Part shown: positions 36,725-44,599 of the stretch, piece by piece
How the letters are laid out: each line of letters starts with the position of its first letter
Position numbering within the stretch: the first letter of the stretch is position 1
DNA from: Sphingobacteriales bacterium
GTDB lineage: Bacteria > Bacteroidota > Bacteroidia > Chitinophagales > CAIOSU01
NCBI GenBank assembly: GCA_027483645.1
Contig: JAIXUD010000022.1
Location: 434,001 to 498,000, forward strand
Direction of reading: 5' to 3'
DNA: 64,000 nucleotides
Made by a program: the position numbers and the translations under genes
Notes under the pieces: model-generated
Database searches by the model: none
What the model was told of the DNA's origin: nothing
What the model saw: only the letters and a program-made list of their open reading frames with translations

Positions 36725-37525
36725 ATGTTGGATAGAGCTTTATGGGAGAAGGTCAAGAGGGGCTTTGCGATAATCGCACTGTTAGCTTTTACCCTGATAG
36801 GGTATTATGTGGGTTTTTTATGTAAGCCTTATTGGTCGTTTAATGTAATCGCATCTTTAGTGTGCTTCTTTACTCCATCGCTTCTAATGGTGATTTATGC
36901 ATTAGTTACTGGCGAAAATGCTTTGATAGCCATTTTTTCAAAACGCAAGGCAGCCATAGCTACGGCATGCTATCTTATACTTTGGCTTTCATTTGGGATA
37001 ATTATCGAGGTGTACCGCCTTAGCAATAGAGCCTTTTTAACGACAAATGATTTCCAATCTATTGCCCTTTCTCTATCTAATACCACTGTGCAAACTTTTG
37101 GCGGTGATTATAAGCTTCCTAAGTACTTTCTTACTATCAAAGAATATCCAAGGGCAATATTCTACATTTCAAGAGGTGTTTTAAACAAAGAAACCGTTGA
37201 AGCAATAAATGAAGAGATCAGGCAGGGAAGCACGGTAAGCATCGATGTTACCAAAACAGATTTTGATACGAAGCTTACTAAAAATAAACAAATGGGTATT
37301 CTAAACTGTCTCTATTGTCCACAGATAGTAGAAATTCATTCATTTACTAGGGGATCCAACCATATTTTACCCTTAACTGATGAATCCGTAAATAGGGCTA
37401 ACACTTTTGTTTGGGCATTGGATGGGCTAAATATTGCGGTTTTTATCCTCTTGCCGATCTTTTTTCTATATCGATTAAGGAGAAATTGGAGCATTAACAA
37501 GGAAAGAGGTTTTACTGATTCTTGA
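36725..37525 (+). CDS. Hypothetical four-helix membrane protein
   Basis: I do not recognise this 266-residue protein. Hydrophobic segments lie at about 14-32 (FAIIALLAFTLIGYYVGFL), 39-62 (VIASLVCFFTPSLLMVIYAL), 75-97 (AIATACYLILWLSFGIIIEV) and about 232-252 (LNIAVFILLPIFFLYRL). A ~130-residue soluble domain between the third and fourth contains ILNCLYCPQIVEIHSF. The gene is AT-rich compared with its neighbours and has no operon partner. It is bracketed by an inverted pair of GTTACGR heptamer arrays (36612-36643 and 37543-37575), as if carried in a cassette. Acquisition by transfer is possible. Confidence 0.75.
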   Translation: MLDRALWEKVKRGFAIIALLAFTLIGYYVGFLCKPYWSFNVIASLVCFFTPSLLMVIYALVTGENALIAIFSKRKAAIATACYLILWLSFGIIIEVYRLSNRAFLTTNDFQSIALSLSNTTVQTFGGDYKLPKYFLTIKEYPRAIFYISRGVLNKETVEAINEEIRQGSTVSIDVTKTDFDTKLTKNKQMGILNCLYCPQIVEIHSFTRGSNHILPLTDESVNRANTFVWALDGLNIAVFILLPIFFLYRLRRNWSINKERGFTDS

Positions 37526-37542
37526 CATTAAAAACTTAGTTT

Positions 37543-37575
37543 CAACTCGTAACCCGTAACTTATAACCCGCAACT
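37543..37575. repeat. Heptamer array, GTTACGR family (right flank of a gene)
   Basis: Units CAACTCG, TAACCCG, TAACTTA, TAACCCG, CAACT lie 17 nt after the membrane-protein stop and 6 nt before the mnmD start codon. The array is in inverted orientation to 36612-36643. Confidence 0.85.
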
Positions 37576-37581
37576 AAGTTT

Positions 37582-38253
37582 ATGCGCCACCTTATCACCA
37601 CATCCGACGGCTCGCACACGCTGTATGTACCCGAACTGGGCGAGCACTACCACAGCGTGCACGGCGCGGTGCAAGAGAGTATGCACATCTTCATCCAGCA
37701 TGGTCTGCAGGCTTTGCCAGCAGGGGAGGGGCCTTTGTATATTTTTGAGATGGGCTTGGGTACAGGGCTGAACTTGCTGCTTACCGCACTAAAGCCACTA
37801 GATAGGCCGGTGCATTATGTATCTGTTGAGGCATACCCTGTAAATGCCGAAGAAGCTGCTAGCCTGAATTATGGCACTTTGTTTACCGACCATCCTGAAG
37901 CGGCTGGTTTAATGAAAACCATTCATGCATTGCCATGGAATGAGGCGGCCGAGTTGCGGCCCGGCTTTACGATGCTTAAAATACACGCTAAACTAGCGGA
38001 GGTAGATTGGACTAAATTACCGCAATTCCACTTGGTATATTTTGATGCTTTTGCACCCGATGCACAGCCGGTCTTGTGGGCGGAAGAGGTGTTTCAAACA
38101 CTTTACAACCAAATGCACCCAGGTGGTATATTGGTAACCTATTGCGCCAAAGGCAGCGTGCGGCGTGCGCTAAAAGATGCCGGTTTTACCATTGAGAAAC
38201 TGCCCGGCCCACCAGGTAAGCGAGAAATGACTAGGGCGAGGAAATCAATTTGA
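37582..38253 (+). CDS. mnmD: tRNA 5-methylaminomethyl-2-thiouridine methyltransferase
   Basis: The 223-residue protein matches the MnmD family (stand-alone methyltransferase half of MnmC): TTSDGSHTLYVPELGEHYHS at the start, SAM-binding FEMGLGTGLNLLLTAL, the acidic strand VHYVSVEAYPV, and LVYFDAFAPDAQPVLWAEEV with GGILVTYCAKGSVRRALKDA near the end. It makes the last methylation of mnm5s2U at the wobble position of tRNAs for Lys, Glu and Gln. The fused oxidase domain of MnmC is absent, as is normal in this phylum. The start codon sits 6 nt after a heptamer array. Confidence 0.92.
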   Translation: MRHLITTSDGSHTLYVPELGEHYHSVHGAVQESMHIFIQHGLQALPAGEGPLYIFEMGLGTGLNLLLTALKPLDRPVHYVSVEAYPVNAEEAASLNYGTLFTDHPEAAGLMKTIHALPWNEAAELRPGFTMLKIHAKLAEVDWTKLPQFHLVYFDAFAPDAQPVLWAEEVFQTLYNQMHPGGILVTYCAKGSVRRALKDAGFTIEKLPGPPGKREMTRARKSI

Positions 38254-38344
38254 GATTGCTTGTATCGCCTCCGAACCAATGCAATTACAAACGTGTTTCT
38301 ATATAGACTTGAATATCAGCCAAAATCTGTTTAATTTTCACCTG

Positions 38345-38379
38345 CAATTTTGAATTTTCAATATTGAATTAACAATTCC
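38345..38379. repeat. Heptamer array, CAATTTT/GAATTTT family
   Basis: Units CAATTTT, GAATTTT, CAATATT, GAATTAA, CAATTCC end 5 nt before the DUF4442 gene start codon, in its leader. No inverted partner is seen nearby. Confidence 0.65.
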
Positions 38380-38384
38380 TCAGT

Positions 38385-38921
38385 ATGTCCTCTACCGCAG
38401 TAGAAACCCGCCCAGTACAATCCACCACCGCCCTTGAGCCTTGGCAACAAAAGTTTATCGATAGGTTGAAGAACCCGTTTTTGTTCCGATTGTTTTTGTT
38501 CGGGAAGTTGCCATTGGGCTTTTTCTCGGGCATGAAGGTTACCGAAATTAGCAAGAGCCATTGTGTAGCCACCATCCCTTATGGTTGGATGACCCGCAAT
38601 CCATTTAAATCGACGTACTTTGCTGCATTAGGCATGGCTGCCGAGCTTTCTACTGGCGCTTTGGCACTATTCGCGGTTGAAAAAACCTCGCCCTCCGTTG
38701 CTGTAATCATTATCGGAATGGAGGCGGAGTTCCCTAAGCGCGCTGTAACCGTTACCACCTTTACCTGCAGCGAGGGCGACAAACTGTTTGCCGCCGTTCG
38801 CGAGGCGCAAGCCACCGGGCAGCAAGTTATCTCTACTGTAAGCACCATCGGCCTCGCTGAAGACGGTACTGAGGTAGCAAGATTCACCTTCACTTGGAGC
38901 TTTAAGAGAAGGAAGGGGTAA
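38385..38921 (+). CDS. DUF4442 protein (hotdog-fold, thioesterase-like)
   Basis: The 178-residue protein has the DUF4442 pattern: a basic N-terminal helix (FIDRLKNPFLFRLFLFGKLP), GMKVTEISKSHCVATIPYGW, and the helix NPFKSTYFAALGMAAELSTGAL at the place where hotdog thioesterases carry their active-site helix. The C-terminal strands include VISTVSTIGLAEDGTEVARF. The family is related to acyl-CoA thioesterases, but a reaction has not been shown for most members. It is a stand-alone gene in the cytoplasm, followed by a GTTACGR array 5 nt after its stop. Confidence 0.85.
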   Translation: MSSTAVETRPVQSTTALEPWQQKFIDRLKNPFLFRLFLFGKLPLGFFSGMKVTEISKSHCVATIPYGWMTRNPFKSTYFAALGMAAELSTGALALFAVEKTSPSVAVIIIGMEAEFPKRAVTVTTFTCSEGDKLFAAVREAQATGQQVISTVSTIGLAEDGTEVARFTFTWSFKRRKG

Positions 38922-38926
38922 GGTAA

Positions 38927-39064
38927 GTTACGGGTTACGAGTTGCGGGTTTCGAGTTGCAACTTGTAAGTGTACTTTTTCTTACTAAAACTTATTGTGAC
39001 CTTCTGAGAATAGAATAGTTAATTGGATATAAAACTCGCAACCCGTAACTCGTAACTCGCAACC
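38927..39064. repeat. Inverted pair of GTTACGR heptamer arrays
   Basis: The left arm at 38927-38968 reads GTTACGG, GTTACGA, GTTGCGG, GTTTCGA, then GTTGCAACTTGTAA. The right arm at 39033-39064 reads AACTCGC, AACCCGT, AACTCGT, AACTCGC, AACC. The pair lies upstream of miaB and is followed by a GTCCACR-type array at 39074-39102. Confidence 0.88.
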
Positions 39065-39073
39065 GGTTTTATC

Positions 39074-39102
39074 CCATTGTCCATCGTCTGTGGTCCATCG
39101 AC
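39074..39102. repeat. Heptamer array, GTCGACG/GTCCACR family
   Basis: Units CCATTGT, CCATCGT, CTGTGGT, CCATCGA, 10 nt after the GTTACGR pair and 41 nt before the miaB -7 box. Confidence 0.65.
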
Positions 39103-39142
39103 TAAAATAGCTGCCATTCTGTCACCATCCCCGTTTTTTAGC

Positions 39143-39150
39143 TATCTTTG
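39143..39150 (+). promoter_or_regulatory. Promoter -7 box TATCTTTG of miaB
   Basis: An exact TAnnTTTG match lies 18 nt before the ATG at 39169. It overlaps the upstream open frame that begins with TTG at 39148, which supports the ATG as the true start. Confidence 0.6.
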
Positions 39151-39168
39151 CGCTTCAATAATTCGCAA

Positions 39169-40638
39169 ATGTCTGACCTGCAATTTCAACACACTTCCAG
39201 ACAGCCAGTAGAAGAGGCGAGGCAAGGTGAGGCGTATGCCCCTGCCATTGATGAGCTGGTGCCCGTGGGCACGAAGCAGTTCTATATGGAGAGCTACGGC
39301 TGCGCCATGAACTTTAGCGATAGCGAGATTGTAGCATCCATCCTTAAAGACAACGGTTTCAGGCCCACCAAAGAGTATCTACAGGCCGACCTGATATTAA
39401 TAAACACCTGTGCCATCCGCGACAATGCCGAGCAGCGCGTTCGCGCCCGGTTGGCCGAGCTGGGTGCAGTGAAAAAGACCAAACCCGAAGCTGTAATAGG
39501 CGTGCTAGGCTGCATGGCCGAGCGCTTGAAAGCTAAGTTTCTAGAGGAAGAAAAGTTGGTGGATATTGTAGTAGGCCCCGATGCTTACCGCGATTTGCCT
39601 AACCTAGTACTTACTGCCGACAGCGGCCAAAAAGCCGTGAACGTATTGCTGAGCCGTGAGGAAACCTATGCCGACATAAGCCCGGTGCGTATTGATAGCA
39701 ATGGTGTTTCGGCATTTGTGTCGATTACCCGTGGATGCGACAATATGTGTACTTTTTGCGTGGTGCCGTTTACCCGTGGCCGTGAGCGCAGCCGCGACCC
39801 GCAATCCATCATGGCAGAGGTAAACGATTTGTTCAACCGTGGTTTCCGTGAGGTGACTTTGTTGGGGCAAAATGTGGATAGCTACTTGTGGTATGGCGGT
39901 GGTCCGAAGAAAGAGTTCGAAAAACAAACCGAAGAGATACAAGCTGGTGCTACCACCTTTGCACATTTGCTGGAAATGGTGGCCCAAGTAAGCCCGAAGC
40001 TACGGGTGCGCTTTAGTACCAGCAACCCCCGCGATTTGACGGAGGAAGTGGTATGGGCCATGGCCAAGTACGACAACATCTGTAAGTGCATACACTTGCC
40101 GGTGCAGAGCGGCAACACCCGAATACTGGAGAAAATGAACCGTGGCCACAGCCGCGAGCAGTATATGCAGTGGATTACCCGCATTAAAGAGATTGTTCCC
40201 AGTATGTCGCTAACAACCGATATGATAGTGGGCTTTTGCAGCGAGACGGAAGAGGAGTTTGAGGATAGCCTGAGCTTGATGGACTGGGCCGGTTTCGATT
40301 ATGCGTATATGTACTTCTATAGCGAGAGGCCAGGCACACCCGCGGCGAAGAAATTCCCGGATGATGTATCGCTGGAGGATAAGAAGCGCCGGTTGGCAAA
40401 GATGATTAAGCAGCAGCGCGAGCGTAGTGAGCTGAACAACCAAAATGACCTAGGGCAAACCTACGAGGTACTGGTAGAGGGTTTTAGCAAGCGCAGTGAA
40501 GAGCAATTGGCTGGCCGCAACAGCCACAACAAAATGGTTGTTTTTACTAGGGTTGAGGGTATAAAGCCTGGCGACTATGTAATGGTGAAAATAACCAGCG
40601 TAACCTCAGCGACGTTGTTGGGAGAGATGGTGCTTTAA
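39169..40638 (+). CDS. miaB: tRNA-2-methylthio-N6-dimethylallyladenosine synthase
   Basis: The 489-residue radical-SAM methylthiotransferase carries the N-terminal cluster cysteines in [26 protein letters not shown] and LGCMAERLK, the radical-SAM CxxxCxxC in [19 protein letters not shown], MiaB-typical [19 protein letters not shown], and a C-terminal TRAM domain. It adds the methylthio group to i6A37 of tRNAs; the substrate base is made by MiaA, also encoded in this window (59320). I start at the ATG at 39169 because the upstream extension overlaps the promoter box. The gap to the next gene is filled by a long heptamer hairpin. Confidence 0.95.
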   Translation: MSDLQFQHTSRQPVEEARQGEAYAPAIDELVPVGTKQFYMESYGCAMNFSDSEIVASILKDNGFRPTKEYLQADLILINTCAIRDNAEQRVRARLAELGAVKKTKPEAVIGVLGCMAERLKAKFLEEEKLVDIVVGPDAYRDLPNLVLTADSGQKAVNVLLSREETYADISPVRIDSNGVSAFVSITRGCDNMCTFCVVPFTRGRERSRDPQSIMAEVNDLFNRGFREVTLLGQNVDSYLWYGGGPKKEFEKQTEEIQAGATTFAHLLEMVAQVSPKLRVRFSTSNPRDLTEEVVWAMAKYDNICKCIHLPVQSGNTRILEKMNRGHSREQYMQWITRIKEIVPSMSLTTDMIVGFCSETEEEFEDSLSLMDWAGFDYAYMYFYSERPGTPAAKKFPDDVSLEDKKRRLAKMIKQQRERSELNNQNDLGQTYEVLVEGFSKRSEEQLAGRNSHNKMVVFTRVEGIKPGDYVMVKITSVTSATLLGEMVL

Positions 40639-40644
40639 ATGCAA

Positions 40645-40796
40645 AATATGAAATGAGAAATATGAAGTAGGAAATGCGAAATGAGAGATAAGAAATAGGA
40701 AACGTTATTATCGTTTCATTTCGTGTCCCTGATTTCTTATCCCATATCTCATATTTTTAATTTACCTTTTCGCATTTCTTATTTCAAATTTCATAT
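40645..40796. repeat. Longest inverted heptamer pair, AATATGA family
   Basis: The left arm at 40645-40700 has eight units (AATATGA, AATGAGA, AATATGA, AGTAGGA, AATGCGA, AATGAGA, GATAAGA, AATAGGA). The right arm at 40734-40796 has nine (TTCTTAT, CCCATAT, CTCATAT, TTTTAAT, TTACCTT, TTCGCAT, TTCTTAT, TTCAAAT, TTCATAT). Both arms keep an exact 7-nt step. The pair fills the whole miaB-to-regulator gap. Confidence 0.9.
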
Positions 40797-40802
40797 TTTA
40801 AA

Positions 40803-42065
40803 GTGGTGGACTTAAACAGTGTAAAACAGCGTTTCGGAATTATCGGCAAATCGCCTGAGCTGAACTACGCCATTAGTATTGCCGTTCGCGTGGCCACAAC
40901 AGACCTTACCGTACTCATTACGGGCGAGAGCGGTGTGGGCAAGGAGATTTTTAGTAAGATCATCCACAACCTCAGCACCCGCAAACACAATCCTTTCATC
41001 GCCGTAAACTGCGGCGCGATACCGGAAGGCACAATCGATTCGGAGCTCTTTGGCCACGAAAAAGGCGCTTTTACCGGTGCAAGCGACGCGCGCAAAGGAT
41101 ACTTTGAGCATGTGCAGGGCGGCACCATTTTCTTGGATGAGATAGGGGAGATGCCCCTGGGCACCCAAGCCCGTTTACTGCGGGTGCTGGAAACGGGGGA
41201 GTTTATCCGCGTAGGCTCCAGCAAAGTAATGAAGACCGACGTGCGCGTGGTGGCTGCTACCAATGTGGACTTGATGGAGCTGATTAAGCGGGGCAAATTC
41301 AGGGAAGACCTTTATTACCGCTTAAGCACGGTGCCTATTAAGGTATCGCCACTAAGGGAGCGCAGGGAGGATATTTACCTGCTGTTCCGCAAGTTTGCTG
41401 TTGATTTTGGCGAGAAGCACCGCAGCCCAGCCATTCAATTGGATGAAGAGGCGCAGCAAATGCTCACTACTTACGACTGGCCCGGCAACATCCGCGAATT
41501 GAAGAACATTGCTGAGCAGATATCTGCATTGGCAAGCGATAAACTGGTTTCCGCCTCCGAACTAAAGCAGTTTCTGCCTACCCAGAACCGTAGCGGTTTA
41601 CCGGCCATACCCCAACTAGCAGGAAACAATAGAAATGATACAGGTACGGGCGACTTCTCCGAAAGGGAATTGCTGTACAAGTTGTTTTTCGATATGAAAA
41701 AAGACTTAAACGACCTGAAGAAGTTTATCTTTGATTATGTTGGTAAGCAACCCTTGGATTATTCCAAGAGCAAAGCTGCCCAGCCGCATATGGATGAAGG
41801 GATGCTGGCCCATTTGGATGATTATGAGGACGATGAGATGCCAACTGCCCGCCCGATTGTGATTGACAATCCGCAGGTGTATAGCAACACGCGCCAAGTA
41901 ACCGTGCAGGAAGAAACTTCCCTGTCGCTAGCCGATAAGGAAAAGGAGATGATACAGGCAGCATTGAAGAAACACAAAGGCCGCCGCAAGGATGCCGCTT
42001 TGGATTTGGGTATTTCGGAACGGACACTTTACCGCAAGATTAAGGAGTATAAGATTGCGGAGTGA
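40803..42065 (+). CDS. Sigma-54-dependent Fis-family transcriptional regulator
   Basis: The 420-residue protein has a sigma-54 AAA+ domain directly at the N-terminus: Walker A TGESGVGKE (40-48) and the sigma-54 contact loop GAFTGA (88-93), with DVRVVAATNVDL further on. A spacer at about 270-380 leads to a Fis-type helix-turn-helix (HKGRRKDAALDLGISERTLY). No receiver or sensor domain is present. The start is GTG at 40803 or the adjoining GTG at 40806; both are preceded by heptamer repeats. It precedes lptE, a neighbourhood common in Bacteroidota genomes, and probably acts constitutively or with a separate partner. Confidence 0.92.
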   Translation: MVDLNSVKQRFGIIGKSPELNYAISIAVRVATTDLTVLITGESGVGKEIFSKIIHNLSTRKHNPFIAVNCGAIPEGTIDSELFGHEKGAFTGASDARKGYFEHVQGGTIFLDEIGEMPLGTQARLLRVLETGEFIRVGSSKVMKTDVRVVAATNVDLMELIKRGKFREDLYYRLSTVPIKVSPLRERREDIYLLFRKFAVDFGEKHRSPAIQLDEEAQQMLTTYDWPGNIRELKNIAEQISALASDKLVSASELKQFLPTQNRSGLPAIPQLAGNNRNDTGTGDFSERELLYKLFFDMKKDLNDLKKFIFDYVGKQPLDYSKSKAAQPHMDEGMLAHLDDYEDDEMPTARPIVIDNPQVYSNTRQVTVQEETSLSLADKEKEMIQAALKKHKGRRKDAALDLGISERTLYRKIKEYKIAE

Positions 42066-42071
42066 TTTTGA

Positions 42072-42215
42072 TGTACAATGTACAATGTACGAAGTACAAT
42101 GTAAAAAATGTAAAAAGGTTAGAGGGATAAATGGCTAGAACTGGAAATCCATTTAGTTTTCAAAGTAATGTGAGGCAACATTGTACCTTGTACATTGTAC
42201 TTTGTACATTATTTT
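42072..42215. repeat. Inverted pair of TGTACAA heptamer arrays across the lptE start
   Basis: The left arm at 42072-42103 reads TGTACAA, TGTACAA, TGTACGA, AGTACAA, TGTA. The right arm at 42181-42215 reads TTGTACC, TTGTACA, TTGTACT, TTGTACA, TTATTTT. The lptE start codon (42131) lies in the loop, and the right arm is coding sequence for the signal peptide. Confidence 0.9.
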
Positions 42216-42670
42216 TCTTCAGCTCATGCTATTCCTTTAAAGAGGGCCGTATTGCGCCAGAGATAACTACGGTTTCTATATACAATTTCACCAACCAATC
42301 GGCCAACGGTAATGCCCAGCTAAACCAGGGCATGACCGATGCGCTGAAGAACCGTTTTATCACCCAAACTAACCTGCGCCTAGTGCCATTAGGTGGTGAT
42401 ATTGAGTTTAGCGGGGTTATTACGGGTTACTCAGTGTTAGGTACTGCCGCTGCAGCCAACCAAACCACTGCGTTGAGCCGATTAACGATTACCGTCAAGG
42501 TTGATTTTGTGAACAATACTAAGCCGGGAGACCAATGGAGCCAATCATTTTCGAGGTTTGCTGATTATAGTAGTGCGCAAAATTTGTTGGATGTTGAGGC
42601 ACAATTGCTCCAAGATATTTATTTTCAATTGGTGGAAGACATTTATAACAAAGCCCTAGTAAACTGGTAA
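42131..42670 (+). CDS. lptE: LPS assembly lipoprotein LptE
   Basis: The 179-residue lipoprotein has lipobox FFSSC with Cys33. The mature part has the LptE pattern of this phylum: EITTVSIYNFTNQSANGNAQ, NQGMTDALKNRFITQTNLRL, DIEFSGVITGYSV and a C-terminal helix ending VEDIYNKALVNW. LptE plugs the LptD barrel that inserts LPS into the outer membrane. The hydrophobic part of its signal peptide, CTLYIVLCTLFF, is encoded by a TTGTACA heptamer array. The 17-residue n-region before it (MARTGNPFSFQSNVRQH) is unusually long. Its stop overlaps the next start by one base, so the two genes are translationally coupled. Confidence 0.88.
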   Translation: MARTGNPFSFQSNVRQHCTLYIVLCTLFFFSSCYSFKEGRIAPEITTVSIYNFTNQSANGNAQLNQGMTDALKNRFITQTNLRLVPLGGDIEFSGVITGYSVLGTAAAANQTTALSRLTITVKVDFVNNTKPGDQWSQSFSRFADYSSAQNLLDVEAQLLQDIYFQLVEDIYNKALVNW

Positions 42671-44088
42671 TGGAAGCTAAACAATTCGCGGAGCTATTAA
42701 AATCGCCCCTGCTGGTAGAGCAACTACCGGTGGACGCCCTCCGTGATTTGGTGAATCGCTACCAGTTTTCGCCGAGCTTGCAGATGCTTTTGCTCAAGCA
42801 CCACCAGCTAAACGAGCACCCCGCTTATGATGAGCAGCTGGCCAAAGCCGCCATTTATGCGCCAGATAGGCGGGCGCTGTATCGCTTGGTGCAATTGAAG
42901 CCTGTGGTTGGAGAGACCCGTTCGCCATATGAGCGGCCAGAAGTAGTAACCGAGCAACCTGCGCCTGAAGAAGAGCCTCTTACAGCATCAGTTGTAGAAA
43001 AGATTGTTGTTGACGAGCCTTTAGTCGCTACCCCCGAAACTAACACTTGGCACCTGCCGATTGAGCCTGGCGTTTTGCCTTACGAGAATGTAAGTGACGA
43101 TGAGATTGTGGAAGAAGTTGCTCCGGAAAAACAAGATCAAACCGCATCAACTGAGTCCTATCAGCCCGCCCAGCACACAGCAGAAATTATTGAAGTTGCG
43201 TCATACGACCCCGAAAACCACAAGTTGGAATTGGTGGAAATAGCACCAGTGCCATTCTTTGATTTATCAGAGTTTATTGTGCCAAATGAGCCGATAGAAA
43301 CTGCTGAGCAAACTATTGAAGAATCGCTAGTAGAAGAAAAAGCAGCATATATTCCTGATCAAGAGGTAGTTGTAATTCCTGAAACAGCAGAGGAGTTTTT
43401 TGTTGAGGAGGTGGTAGTTGAACCAACTGTTGGAACCGAGCCAGAGCAACCTGTTATTGAAGATCAGGAAATACTGGTGGCGCAGGAGGAGGTTGTGGAA
43501 GTAGTAGTTGTGGAAGAGGGGACCCCTACGCCAATTGTTGAGGAGGTTGAATTTGTACCTGAAATTGAGGAAAAATCCGAACCTGTTATAACCGCACAAG
43601 AAGATGCTGTTATTAAGCCACAACCGGCCATCGATAGCAAAGATAGCTTCAACGGCTGGCTACAGCGCCTAAAGCGGCATGAAATACCTCTTATTGAAGA
43701 TCAACTCGTAATTAGTAACTCGAAACCCACAACTGATTTAGGGGAAGATAAAGCCGAACTAGATGCCTTGCTCGGGGCCGTTAGCTATGAAGCCGCTTTG
43801 ATTAAGGACTCCATTGATATGCCGATTAAGCCGTTTATCGACCCCACAGCGAGGCACACTAAGGAAGAGCTGATGGATGCCGACAGTGATGCCAACAAGC
43901 GCATGGACGAACAGGCTAGAAAGAGCCTAAGCATGGGAGAGGAGTTGGTAACGGAGACCTTGGCCAAAATATACGAGATACAAAAGAAAACAGCTAAAGC
44001 CATCGAGGCTTACGAGATACTCAAACAGCGGCATCCGCACAAAGCCTATGAGTATGATAAAAAGTTGCAAAAGTTGCGGGAAGGGTAA
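42670..44088 (+). CDS. Conserved Bacteroidota hypothetical with TPR-like C-terminus
   Basis: The 472-residue protein has an N-terminal helical segment (KQFAELLKSPLLVEQLPVDA), a long acidic Glu/Val-rich low-complexity middle (about 90-330), and a C-terminal TPR-like hairpin (LAKIYEIQKKTAKAIEAYEI followed by LKQRHPHKAYEYDKKL). There is no signal peptide. In related genomes a protein of this kind typically lies between lptE and secG; its role is unknown. It overlaps lptE by 1 nt. Bases 43702-43734 match the GTTACGR heptamer family (inverted sense) and are translated as part of QLVISNSKPTT, so a repeat appears to sit in frame inside the gene. Confidence 0.8.
   Translation: MEAKQFAELLKSPLLVEQLPVDALRDLVNRYQFSPSLQMLLLKHHQLNEHPAYDEQLAKAAIYAPDRRALYRLVQLKPVVGETRSPYERPEVVTEQPAPEEEPLTASVVEKIVVDEPLVATPETNTWHLPIEPGVLPYENVSDDEIVEEVAPEKQDQTASTESYQPAQHTAEIIEVASYDPENHKLELVEIAPVPFFDLSEFIVPNEPIETAEQTIEESLVEEKAAYIPDQEVVVIPETAEEFFVEEVVVEPTVGTEPEQPVIEDQEILVAQEEVVEVVVVEEGTPTPIVEEVEFVPEIEEKSEPVITAQEDAVIKPQPAIDSKDSFNGWLQRLKRHEIPLIEDQLVISNSKPTTDLGEDKAELDALLGAVSYEAALIKDSIDMPIKPFIDPTARHTKEELMDADSDANKRMDEQARKSLSMGEELVTETLAKIYEIQKKTAKAIEAYEILKQRHPHKAYEYDKKLQKLREG
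43702..43734. repeat. In-frame heptamer array inside a gene, GTTACGR family
   Basis: Units CAACTCG, TAATTAG, TAACTCG, AAACCCA, CAACT match the intergenic array at 37543-37575 in unit length, number and order with few changes. It lies in the low-complexity-to-C-terminal transition of the hypothetical protein. Confidence 0.6.
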
Positions 44089-44599
44089 TGTTACGCTTGT
44101 TAATTAGGATTTAGTTGAAAAGACTGCCCAGTTAAACTAGTTATGGAGCGACCATAACGGCTGCTCCAACTGCGATAGGAAATATTCGTTCTTCGCACGC
44201 TTACTCTTTCTAATTTTTTGCCGTGGGTTGCCGACCAGAGCAACTTGTACCGCTTGGGAGGGAACAATAACCCGGATATGAGTCAATGGAGGTCCCCTAA
44301 ACTTGTTTCAATTTCTTCTACGTAAGCACTTTTAGAAGGTTTCAAGTAATGTTGATAAAAATTTAGCCCGCAACTAAAGTTGCTGATAATCAATGCTTTA
44401 ATTTGAAGTGATGGGATTATTTTCAGTTAATTTCAAACTATCTATTGCTTTATTTGGTTACCGAAGCTACATTGTCCCTATAATAAAGCCATTAGTGCTT
44501 GACAATGAAGCTTCTTATAGTTAATTTTACTGAGATAATAAGCGACCAGACCAACTTGTTTCGACCATAGTTTTTAATAAGTAAACTAAATACCCGGAT
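44089..44599. other. 511-bp gap with a duplicated leader-like motif
   Basis: No gene is seen. GACCAGAGCAACTTGT (44233) with CCCGGATATGAG (44271-44282) is echoed by GACCAGACCAACTTGT (44544) with CCCGGATATGAG (44593-44604), the second spanning the start codon of the next gene. The first copy leads only to a 14-codon open frame. A 14-bp palindrome GCAACTAAAGTTGC lies at 44370-44383. Confidence 0.55.

Noticed and set aside
42131-42187. A later start for lptE inside the repeat (TTG at 42188)
   Set aside because: It would leave a signal peptide with no charged n-region and only 13 residues before Cys. The ATG at 42131 is the only reasonable start seen.
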